DNA of 64,000 bases. It comes from Moringa oleifera. Lineage: Eukaryota; Streptophyta; Magnoliopsida; Brassicales; Moringaceae. The translations under genes were made by a program, and so were the position numbers. Below the pieces are notes generated by a model. The model saw nothing but the letters and a program-made list of their open reading frames with translations. It did no database searches and had not been told where the DNA came from. Below are positions 1 through 9,689 of the stretch, piece by piece (the first letter of the stretch is position 1; the number at the start of each line of letters is the position of its first letter). The stretch covers positions 601,001-665,000 of the forward strand of contig JAJFZO010000094.1 of assembly GCA_021397835.1 (NCBI GenBank), written 5' to 3'.

Positions 1-3000
1 GACGAGGGGCTGCCTCGTAATGGGCGCCTATGGCCTGGCAGGCGAGCCCACCGCTGTTGAAAGCTGGGCAAATAGCCCATGCCATGCCGTTGAGGGCTGT
101 CGAGGCATGCCTCCTGTGCCCAACGTCTGTGTGATGCGACTCCCCTGGCTCGTTCGCTGGGCACTATGTCGAGGGGCTGGCTCGTAGTAGGCGCCCGTGG
201 CCTGGCTGGCGCGCTTACAGGCCCTGCACACTGGGAAAGCAGCCCCTGTTGAGGGCCGACGAGGCTTGTCTCTCGTCCCCCGGGTCCTTACGATGCAGTT
301 CCCTGGCTCCCTCATTAGGCAATATATCGGGGGGGCTGGCTCACGACGGGCGCCTGTGGCTTGGCTAACGCGCCCATCGCTCCCGCACGCTGGGCAAGCA
401 GCCCTTGCTATGCCTGTTGGGGGCTACCAAGGTTTGCTTCTCATACCCAAGGTCCACGCGATATGGCTCCCCTGGTGTGCTCGTTAGGCACTATGCCAAG
501 GTGTCGGCTCGCGATGGGTGCTCATAGCCTGGCTGGCGCGCCCACCGCTGCAACACACTGGGCAAGTAGACCATGCCGTGCCTACAGGGGGCTGCTGAGG
601 CATGCCTCCGACGCCCAGGGTCCCTGCGATGCACCTCCCTTGGCTGGCTCAATGGGCACCATGTGGAGGGGCAGGGACGAGGGGGCTGGATCGCGATGGG
701 CGCCCCTGGCTTGGCTGTTGCACCCACTGCTGTCGAAAGCTGGGCAAGCAGCCCATGCCAAGCCTGGTAGGGGCCGTCGAGGCATGCAACCCGTGCCAAG
801 GGTCCGTGCGATGCTACTCCCCTGGCTCGCTCTCTGGGAACTATATCGAGGGGCTGGCTCGCGATGGGCGCTCGTGGCCTGCCTAGTGCGCCAACTGCCC
901 CTGCACGCTGGGCAAGCAGCCCATGCCGTGCCTGCTGGGGGCCGCTGAGGCTTGCCTCCCGTGCCCAGGGTCCGTGCGATGCGGCTCCACTGGCTCGCTC
1001 ACTAGGCACTATGTCGAGGGGCTGGCTCGCGATGGGCGCCCGTGGCCTTATTGGCATACCCAACGCTGCTACAAGCTGTGCAAGCAGCCCATGCCGTGCC
1101 TTCTGGGGGTTGCCGAGGCGTGCTTCCCATGCTGACGGTCCGTGCAACGTGACTCTCCTGGTCCACTCGCTGGGAACCATGTCGTGGGGTAGGAACGAGA
1201 GGTTGGCTCGCAATGGCCACATATGGCCTGGCTGGCGTGCCAACTGTTGTCACAATCTGGGCAAGTAGCCATTGCCGTGCCTGTTAGGGGCTGCCAAGGA
1301 ATGCCTCCCGTGCCCAAGGCCCGTGCAACGCGGCTGCCTAGGCTCGCTCGCTTGGCACTTTGTAGAGGGGCAGGGATGGGGCAGATGGCCCGTGAAGGAC
1401 GCCCGTAGCCTAGCTGGCATGCCCAATGCTATCGGAAGCTGGGCAAGCAGCCCTTCCCACGCCTGCTGGGGGCTGCTGAGGCATGCCTCCCATGCCCAGA
1501 GTCCATGTGATGCGGCTCCCCTGGCTCACTCGATGGGCATTATGTCGAGGGCCTAGCTCGTGATGGGCGCCCCTGGCCTGGCTGGCGCACCCACCGCTGT
1601 CGAAAGCTAGGCAAGCAGCCCATGCCGAGCCTACTTGTGGCTGTCAAGGCGTGCCACCCATGCCCAGGGTCCGTGCGATGCGACTCCCCTGGCTCACTCG
1701 CTGGGAACTATGTCGATGGGCTGGCTCGCTATGGGCGCCCATGGCCAGGCTCGCACCCTTACTGCCCCCGCACACTGGGCAAGCAGCCCATGCTGCGCCT
1801 ACTAGGGCCTGACGAAGCTTGCCGCCCGTGCCCCGGGTCCATACGACGTGGTTCCCTGGCTCCCTCGTTGGGCACTATGTCGAGGGGACAAGCAGCCTAT
1901 GCCATGCGTGCTTGGGGCAGATGAGGCATGCCTTCCATGCCCGGGGTCCAAGCTATGAGGCTCCTACGGCTTGCTCGCTGGGCACTTTGTCGAGGTACAA
2001 GGACGAGGGGGCTGGCTCGCTCGCTGGGCAGTAAGTCGAGGGCAGGGAAGAAGGGGCTGGCTCACGATAGGCACCCATGGCCTAGCTGGCGAGCCTACCG
2101 CTGCCGCACGCTATGCAAGCAACCCATGCGATGCCTACTGGGGGCTGCCGAGGCATGCCTCCCATGCCCAGGGTTCGTGCGATGCAGCTTCCTTGGCATG
2201 CTCGCGGGACAGCATATCGAGGGGCAGGGACGAGGGTGCTGGCTCATGATTGGCACCGTGGCCTGGCTGGCGTGCCTACGCTGCCGTGCACTGGGCAAGT
2301 AGCCCACGTCGTGCCTGCTGGGGGCTGCCGAGGCATGCCTCCCATGCCCAAGGCCCGTGCAAGGCGGCTCCCCTGGCTCGCTCACTGGTCACTATGTCGA
2401 AGGGCAGGGCCGACGGGGCTGCCTCACAATGAGCTCCTGTGGTCATGCCATGCCTGTTGGGGGCTACCGGGGCATGCCACCCATGCCTAGGGTCCAAGCG
2501 ACATGGCTCCCCTTACTCGCAAGCTGGGCACCATGTCAAAGGGCAGGGACAAGGGGGCTGGCTAGCGATGGGCGCCCGTGGCCTGGCTTGCGTGCCCACC
2601 GCTGCCCCATGCTGGGAAATAAGCCCATTTCGTGCCATCTAAGGGCTGTGAGGCATGCCTCATGTGCCTAGGGTCCATGCGACGCGAGTCCCTCGGCTCG
2701 CTTGCTAGGCACAATGTCGAGAGGCTGGCTCGGGATGGGCACCTATGGCCTAGCAGGCCTACCCGCCGCTGTCGCATCCTGGGGAAGCAGCCCATGCTGC
2801 GCCTCCTTGGGGCTGCCAAGGCATGCCTCCCTTGCCCAGGGTCCGTGCGACACGGCTCCCCTGGCTTGCTTGCTGGGCACTATGGTGAGGGGCAGTGACG
2901 AGGGTGCTGGCTCGCGTTGAGCGCCCGTGGCCTTGCTAGTGCGCCCTCCGTTGCTGCACGCTTGGCATGCAGCCCATGCCATACCTACTGGGGGTGGCTG

Positions 3001-4861
3001 AGGCATGCCAAGCGTGCAGGGACGAGGGTCTGTGTGACGATGGGCACCCGTGGCCTTGCTCGCACGCCCATCGCTACCGCAGGCTGGGTAAGCAGCCCAT
3101 GCCATGCCTGTTGGGGGCTGCTGAGGAATGCCTACTGTGCCCAGGGTCTATGCGACGCGGCTCCCCTACCTCACTCGCTGGGCACTATGTCAAGGGGCTG
3201 GCTCGTGATGGGCGCCTGTGGCATGGCTTGCGCGTCCATCGCTGCTGTACACTGGGTGAGTAGCCCATGCCGTGCCTACAGGGGGCTACAGAGACATGCC
3301 TCCCTTTCCTAGGGTCCGTGCGACATGGCTCCCCTGGCTCGCTTGCTAGGCACTATGTCGAGGGGCAGGGATAAGGGGGCTAGCTCGCAATGGCCACCCT
3401 TGGCCTGGTCGACGTGCCCACCTCTGCCGCATGCTGGGCAAGCAGTCCATGCCATGCCTGCAGGGGGCTACCGAGGCATGCCACCCATGAGCAGGGTCCA
3501 TGCGACGTGTCTCCCGTGGCTCGCTCGCTGGGCACTATGTTAAGGAGCAGGGACGAGGGGGCTGGCTTGCGATGGGCGCCTGTGGCCTGGCTGGGGCGCG
3601 CTCTGCTGTCGCAAGCTGCAGAAACAGCCCATGCCGTGCTTGCTGGGGGCCACCAAGGCCTACCTCCCATGCCCAAGACCACGCATCTCCCTAGCTCGCT
3701 CGTGGGGCTCTATGTCGAGGGGTTAGTTTGTGATGGGCGCCCATGGCCTGGCTGGCTCTCCCTTTGCTGCCGCACGCTGGGTAAGCAGCCCATCCCGTGC
3801 TTGCTTGGGGCAGCAGAGGCATGCCTCCCGTGCTTAGGCACCACATCGAGGAACAAGGATGAGGTGGCTAGCTAGCGATGGGCGCCCTTGGCAAGGCTGG
3901 CGCACCCACCACTGCCGCATGCTAGGCAAGCAGCCCATGCCATTCTTGTAGGGGGCTTCTGAGGCATGCCTCCTATGACCAAGGTCCATGCGACGTGGCT
4001 CCCCTGGCTCGCTTGCTGGGCACAATGTTGAGGGGTAGGGACGAGGGGGCTCGCTTGCGATGGGCGCCTGTGACCTAGCTGTCCTGCCCTCCGTTGCTGC
4101 ACGCTAGGCCAGCAACCCATGCCTTGCCTTCTAGGGGCAGCCGAGGCATGCCTTCCATACCCAGGGTCTGTGCAGCGCGACTCCCCTGGCTTGCTCACTG
4201 GGCACTATGTTGAGGGGCAGGGAGGAGGAGGCTGGGTCGCGATGGGCACCTGTGGCCTAGCAGGAGCGCCCACGGCTCCCGTATGCAGGGCAACCAACCC
4301 ATGCTATGCCTGCTGGGAGCTGCCGAGGCTTGCCTTCCATGCCCAGTGTCCATGCAACGCGGCTCCCCTGGCTCGCTCGTTGGGCACTATGCTGAGGGGC
4401 AGGGATGAGGGGCTGGCTTGTGATGGGCGCCTGTGGCATGGCTGGCGTGCCCATCGCGACCACACACTGGGCAAGAAGCCCATGCTGCGCCTGCTGGAGG
4501 CTACTGAGGCATGCCTTCCATGCCCAAGGTCCGTGCGACGCAGCTCCCCTGGCCTGTTCGCTGGGCATATGTCGAGGGGCTGGGCTGAGGGGGCTGGCTC
4601 GTGATGGGAGCCCGTGGCCTGGCTGGCGCGCCTACCGATGCAGCATGCTGGGAAAGCATCCCATGCCATGCCTGCTAGGGGCAGCCAAGGCATGCCTCTT
4701 TTGCCCAGAGTCCGTGCGACGCGGCTCCCCTGGCTCGCTCGTCGAGCACTATGTGGAGGGCCAGGGACGAGGGGGCTGGCTCGCGATGGGCGCCTGTGGC
4801 CTGGCTGGCGCACCCACCGCTGTCGCCCACTTGGCTAGCGGCCCATGCCGAACCTCATGGG
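1..4861. repeat. rDNA spacer (IGS) tandem repeat array 1, ~180-bp unit
   Basis: About 27 diverged head-to-tail copies of a GC-rich unit of about 180 bp fill this stretch; the array is cut by the window start. Recurrent landmarks in each unit are GGCTCGCGATGGGCGCC, GGGCAAGCAGCCCATGCC, GAGGCATGCCTCCC and CTGGGCACTATGTCGAGGGG. Much of the length variation comes from presence or absence of a short GCAGGGACGAGG block. The array ends inside a 26S fragment at about 4860, near a shared GCCGCC, so this is not a normal spacer-to-26S junction and the 3' ETS is missing. The position between rRNA units supports an intergenic spacer subrepeat. Open frames here on both strands are by-products of repeat structure. 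Confidence 0.93.
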
Positions 4862-5346
4862 GGCCGCCACTTCTCGGTTTTGAAATTTTAATCGGATCCC
4901 CATCTTTCGGGTCTCAAGCATATTTCACCATCTTTCAAGTCTCGACAGGCATGCTCGCACTTGAACCTTTCTCAAAAGATCGAGGCCGGTCGTTGGTGCA
5001 CCCGTGAGTGATCCTGCCAATTAGCTTCCTTGTGCCTTATGGGTTTATTCGCTCGTTGACTCGCACACATGTCAGACTCCTTGGTCCGTGTGTTTCAAGA
5101 CAGGTCAGATAGGGAGCCCGCTTGCCGACACTGGGAGTGTGCAAGTGCCAAAGCACTGCCGCGATGGTGCGTGCTGCCAGCCACGACCTCGACAACGACG
5201 TCTCCGCTAGCGTATCAAAGGCTTAGGCTTGGGCCACCATTGTGATCCGCGTCGATCCGCACCTTGAGTCAATCGGCGGATCAGCTCATGGTCGTTCCAC
5301 ATCCGACTAAGGTGCATCGCTAGCCCCCATCCGCTTCCCTCTCGAT

Positions 5347-5381
<35 letters not shown>

Positions 5382-5757
5382 TTTTTCATCTTTCCCTTGT
5401 GATACTTGTTCGCTATCGGTTTCTCGCCCATATTTAGTCTTGGATGGAATTTATCGCCCTATTAGGGCTGCATTTCCAAACAATGACACTCATCGACAAC
5501 GCCTCATGGTGTGACAGGATTCGGGCGACACGGGGCTCTCACCCTTTTTGGCACCCCTTTCCAGGGGACTTGGGCCCTCGGTCCATCGCTGATGACGCTT
5601 CTTCAGACTATAATTTAGGCATCGAGAGTGCACGATTTTCAAGCTGGGCTTTTCCCGGTTCGCTCGCCGTTACTAGGGGAATCCTTGTTAGTTTCTTTTC
5701 CTTCGCTTATGATATGCTTAAACTCAGCGGGTGGTCCCGCCTGACCTAGAGTCACAT
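4862..5757 (-). rRNA. 26S rRNA pseudogene fragment, 5' end only (unit A)
   Basis: The minus strand carries the first ~790 nt of plant 26S rRNA. The 5' end is recognisable from the ATATGCTTAAACTCAGCGGG segment near 5711-5731. About 40 nt from further downstream in 26S (4862-4900) are joined to it through a deletion of roughly 780 nt relative to the unit C copy. Everything 3' of that is missing and replaced by spacer repeats. At the internal breakpoint a CATCTTTC motif occurs twice (about 4900 and 4929), which looks like a repair scar. It cannot give a functional large-subunit rRNA. Identity is clear; breakpoints are good to a few bases. Confidence 0.93.
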
Positions 5758-5978
5758 CTCGATCGATCGATCATTGGGTTTGTGAGCGACGAGTGAGCGA
5801 CACGCGCATGAGGGAGCATGAGGATTTTTCTACCACCACCAAGCCATGATGCGGCGTCGCTAGAGGCTCTTTGTTAGGCCAACCGCGAGCTGAAGGTGCA
5901 TGAGAGGCCAACATCTGCCCCACGATGGTCCCTCCCCCTTCCCCGAAGGGATGCTGGGGGCTCGGGGGCGACGGTGCT
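5758..5978 (-). other. ITS2 (unit A)
   Basis: This is the stretch between the 26S 5' end and the 5.8S 3' end, 221 bp. It begins next to a GATCGATCGATC tract and contains a GGCCAACCGCGAGC segment typical of plant ITS2. It keeps a block of about 35 bp near 5923-5965 that is deleted in units C and E, so unit A groups with unit D (225 bp). Confidence 0.85.
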
Positions 5979-6052
5979 TGACACCCAAGAAAACGTGCCT
6001 TCGACCTGATGGCTTTGGGCATAACTTGCATTCAAAGACTCGATGGTTCATA

Positions 6053-6086
<34 letters not shown>

Positions 6087-6137
6087 ATATGTTCTTCATC
6101 GATGCGAGAACCAAGATATCTGTTGTCAAAAGTCATT
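5979..6137 (-). rRNA. 5.8S rRNA gene copy, diverged (unit A)
   Basis: About 159 bp matching plant 5.8S rRNA on the minus strand. It includes the conserved block read on the plus strand as AATTCACACCAAGTATCGCA (6062-6081) and the GATGCGAGAACCAAGATATC block near 6101-6120. Several conserved positions are changed, mostly C to T or G to A, for example in the segment that pairs with 26S. Length is normal. It lies in the correct order between ITS2 and a truncated ITS1. It is probably not used, since the unit lacks complete 26S and 18S. Confidence 0.92.
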
Positions 6138-6343
6138 TTAGACATCGTTTAGGGACGACACAACTGCCAGTCATGCACTGAGATCGAGCCGATAGGGGCA
6201 TGCTTTTTCATTTGAGTTCCTTGGTGCATCCCGCGCTGTAGGTTTTGTTGTTGCGCATAACAAGAGGCCTGGGCACGAGCCAACGCACCCTTGCCGCGCG
6301 AGCCGAGACGAGGGCCTCAAGAGGAGTGACGGTAGGAGTGGCA
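6138..6343 (-). other. ITS1, truncated at its 18S side (unit A)
   Basis: ITS1 sequence follows the 5.8S 5' end but runs directly into 18S about 150 nt short of the 18S 3' end. The region next to the breakpoint (about 6320-6343) carries a GGTAGGAGTG scrap that looks copied from the adjacent 18S. Unit D has the same join, so the deletion predates duplication of the two units. Confidence 0.8.
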
Positions 6344-6956
6344 GACCATTCAATCGGTAGGAGTGACAAGCGATGTGTGCAAAGGGCAGGGACGTAGGCA
6401 ACGCGAGCTGATGACTCCGTTTATTAGGAATTCCTCATTGAAGACCAACAATTGCAATGATCTATCCCCATCATGATGAAACTTCAAAGATTACCTGGGC
6501 CTATCGGCCAAGGCTATAAACTCGTTGAATACATCAGTGTAGTGCACGTGCAGCCCAGAACATCTAAGGGCATCACAGACCTGTTATTGCCTCAAATTTC
6601 CTTGCCCTAAGCAGCCATAGTCCCTTTAAGAAGCCGGGCATGGAGGGTCACCTCCACATAGCTAGTTAGCGGGCTGAAGTTTTGTTCGTTAATGGAATTA
6701 ACCAGACAAATTGCTCCACCAACTAAGAACGACCATGCACCACCACCTATAGAATCAAGAAAGAGCTCTCAGTCTATCAATCCTTACTATGTTTAGTTTC
6801 CTCGTGTTGAGTCAAACTAAGCCATAGGCTCCACTCCTAGTGGTGCCCTTCCATCAATTCCTTTAAGTTTCAGCCTTGTGACCATACTCCCCCCAGAACC
6901 CAAAGACTTTGATTTCTCATAAGGTGCTAGCGGAGTCCTAAAAGCAACATCCGCTA

Positions 6957-6993
<37 letters not shown>

Positions 6994-8003
6994 AGTATTT
7001 GATCGTTTTCGAGCCCCCAACTTTCATTCTTGATTAATGGAAACATCCTTGGCAAATGTTTTCCCAGTTGTTCATCTTTCATAAGTCCAAGAATTTCACC
7101 TCTGACTATGAAATACGAATGCCCCCGACTATCCCTATTAATCATTACTTCGATCCCGAAGGCCAAGAGAATAGGATCAAAATCCTATGATGTTATCCCA
7201 TGCTAATGTATTCAAGCATAGTCTTGCTTTGAACACTTTAATTTCTTCAAAGTAGCAGCGTCGGAGGCATGACCCGACCAATTAAGGCCAGGAACGGGTC
7301 GTCGGCAGTAGGGATGAACCAATCGGTGCACACCGTAGGTGGATCGGCTGACCCATCCCAAGGTCCAACTACGAGCTTTTTGACTGCAACAACTTAAATA
7401 TACACTATTCGAGCTGGAATTACTATGGTTGCTGGCACTAAACTTGCCCTCCAATGGATCTTTTTTAAGGGATTTAGATTGTACTCATTCCAATTACTAG
7501 AATCAAAGAGCCCGGTATTGTTATTGATTGTCACTACCTCCCTGTGTGAAAATTAGGTAATTTACACACCTACTACCTTCCTTGGATGTGGTAGCTATTT
7601 CTCAAGCTCCCTCTCTGGAATCGAACCCTAATTCTTCATCACCTGTCACTACCATAGTAGGCAACTATCCTACCATCGAAAGTTAATAGGGCAAAAATTT
7701 GAATGATGCATTACTGGCACGATGGCCTTGCGATCCGTTGAGTTTATCATGAATCATCAGAGCAACGGGCGAAGCCCGCGTTGACCTTTTATCTAATAAA
7801 TGCACCCCTTCCAGAAATCAGGGTTTGTTGCACGTGTTAGCTCTAGAATTACTATGGTTATCCGAGTAGTAAATACCATCAAACAAACTATAACTGATTT
7901 AATGAGCCGTTCGTAGTTTCATAGTGCGAATTAGTTCATACTTAGACATGCATGGCTTAATCTTTGAGACAAGCATATGACTACTGGCAGGATCAACCAG
8001 GTA
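6344..8003 (-). rRNA. 18S rRNA pseudogene, lacks ~150 nt at 3' end (unit A)
   Basis: This is the longest 18S copy in the window, about 1660 bp against about 1.8 kb usual in plants. Its 5' end is the conserved TACCTGGTTGATCCTGCCAG on the minus strand, ending at 8003. The 3' terminal ~150 nt, with part of helix 44 and the whole of helix 45, are missing. A deletion of about 10 bp lies near 6793. The universally conserved 530-loop (7412-7435) is altered: on the plus strand ATTACTATGG replaces ATTACCGCGG. The segment near the decoding site (about 6360-6380) is also altered. It is continuous across 7657-7661 (GTAGG), the site occupied by a gypsy LTR in units B, C and E, so it is the empty site. Confidence 0.95.
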
Positions 8004-9205
8004 GCATCCTTTGAGACACCATGCTAACTAGGACCGAAGCATGCCGTAAGGCTCGTTGAGGCCAAAGCTATCACAGTCGTTGTTTAAAATCAATGGGATG
8101 TGGAATAAATGCTTTTGCTTGGACAGGTAGAGGCCATGGCCACTCTTGTCGCAACATTTTTTGCACCTGAAGGGATGGCCGAGCACCCATGTGCCAAAGC
8201 AATCGCATGCTGAAGCAAGCAGTGCTTGGAGCACGAGGCCCAGCTGAGGTTCCACCCATGCCTGCGAGGGGCATGATGCAAAGACAGTCGACTCGAATCG
8301 TGGAAATTTGTTTGTGAAGGCACGCGACACACGATTCCGATGTCACCCACGAAAAGCCAATGTATGGTGCAGGGTCGAGCTTGAAGCGATGTGCTAGCTG
8401 ATAGTTTGATACAAGAGCATGGAGCCTGCCAACGTGCATGACTAAATCACCACTCACACATCGCACGTGCAAATGGGCAGCAACAGCACCAAACGAGCTG
8501 TAAGCTGATGAGCGAAAGGCCCATCAATCATGTAGGTCATCGAGTGCCGCTGCAGCCAAGCCGCTAAGCGCAAAATTGTTTCGATAGTGAGGGATGATTC
8601 TTCGATGGCAAGGGACCATCGATGAGGCCTTAGCAGCAGGGGGGTCACGCCATGCCCAAGCTGGCCTTGTGACTCGCTTAGTGCTAACGGCCAATGGTCG
8701 TGTCGTCGATCGCGCTGCGCATCGAGTCTGCCTCGACAAGTCTGAGCGTCATGATCCAACCCGACGTCTGCCGCCTCGAGGGCCTGCGACGAAGCACTCC
8801 GCATGCTCAAAATTTCCCCCAGTAATTTGGCCCTCACGTAACATGCATCATTGTTAACTTCATCGCCCACACCGTTGAGCTTGTCTAGCCACATCCCAGC
8901 TCATTATCCTATAATTTTTCTCATTTCCTTGCCCAAAATTTAGCAGATTTCATTTCCCACATTTTCCCCACTCCATTGGTTACTGACCGGGCATCCTACA
9001 CTCTTCGGCCGACATCGCCGGTCGCCTGCCTGTCGACGGTGGTGGCCGTCACAGCCACGCACCATTAGCTCGATGGGCAAGGCAGTAAGCCGCCCTGCCC
9101 ATGCCATGTGCGCTGGGTTCCCCAAGCCCAGCGCCTACCCATGTGGGATGGGCAGGGGGGCAGCATGCAAGGCCCGTTGGCACCCAGCAAGCTGGGTGAC
9201 CACCT
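8004..9205 (-). other. 5' external transcribed spacer (unit A)
   Basis: About 1.2 kb between the 18S 5' end and the putative Pol I start, found again with moderate divergence in units B, C and D and as a short stub in E. Open frames in it (for example 146 aa on the minus strand) are not conserved as protein and are not called. An AT-rich patch (about 8895-8960) comes before the GC-rich segment next to the promoter. Confidence 0.75.
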
Positions 9206-9222
9206 CCCCCCTAAAGAGTCTT
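9183..9222 (-). promoter_or_regulatory. candidate RNA polymerase I initiation region (unit A)
   Basis: On the minus strand TCTTTAGGGGGGAGGTGG (9202-9219) resembles the plant Pol I initiator TATATA(A/G)GGGG with its T-rich left part and G run. Just downstream is a near-perfect inverted repeat, CACCCAGC-AA-GCTGGGTG (9181-9198). The same arrangement is present in units C (about 43328-43360) and D (about 52008-52040). The position about 1.2 kb upstream of 18S is suitable. The TATA part is degenerate and no start site has been measured, so this is inferred. Confidence 0.45.
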
Positions 9223-9689
9223 AAATGAAATTTCACTCGCGGCAGGAGGAAACATTTACTTGGAATTTTGAGTTGAAATTTTGTAATGCATGAAGAATAA
9301 TCATATCTACCACCAGAAAAAATTTCAAAATTTTCTGGGCACTAATTTTTTTTAATGAATTTTTTACACTCGAAAATTGAAAAAATCATGAAAAATAGCC
9401 CATGAATCAAAATGATCCCAAACTTCAAGGGCAGACTCCTTATGAATTACACGATTCATTTGAGTCATTTCAAGATCAATTCCATGATGAAAAGACCATC
9501 AATTCACACCATTTTCACAACTGGGCATTGCGGCCAGCAGGCTGGGGCAGCTGTGCCTCTCCTTGGTCCAGGGTCCATGCTGGCTGCCCTGTCCAGCGAA
9601 CCTCTAGCCACCCCATCACTACCCTCAGGGTCCATCATAGCCAGGGGACATGGCCATGAAATCAACACCCACAGCACGTGCCAAGCCTC
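9223..9689. other. promoter-upstream spacer, AT-rich then GC-rich (unit A)
   Basis: A unique, non-repetitive spacer lies between the putative Pol I start and the 180-bp array. It is AT-rich with A and T runs to about 9515, then GC-rich to the repeats. Homologous sequence is at 43361-43654 (with a deletion of about 190 bp), at 52041-52558, and as a fragment at 62385-62505. No gene is seen. Confidence 0.7.

Noticed and set aside
491..1243. 250-aa minus-strand open frame
   Set aside because: It is spacer repeat only, like similar frames at 9866-10618, 11264-11953 and 17282-17959.
9181..9198. Inverted repeat as a bacterial-type terminator
   Set aside because: The DNA is plant nuclear and the repeat lies next to a putative Pol I start, not at a gene end, with no T run after it.
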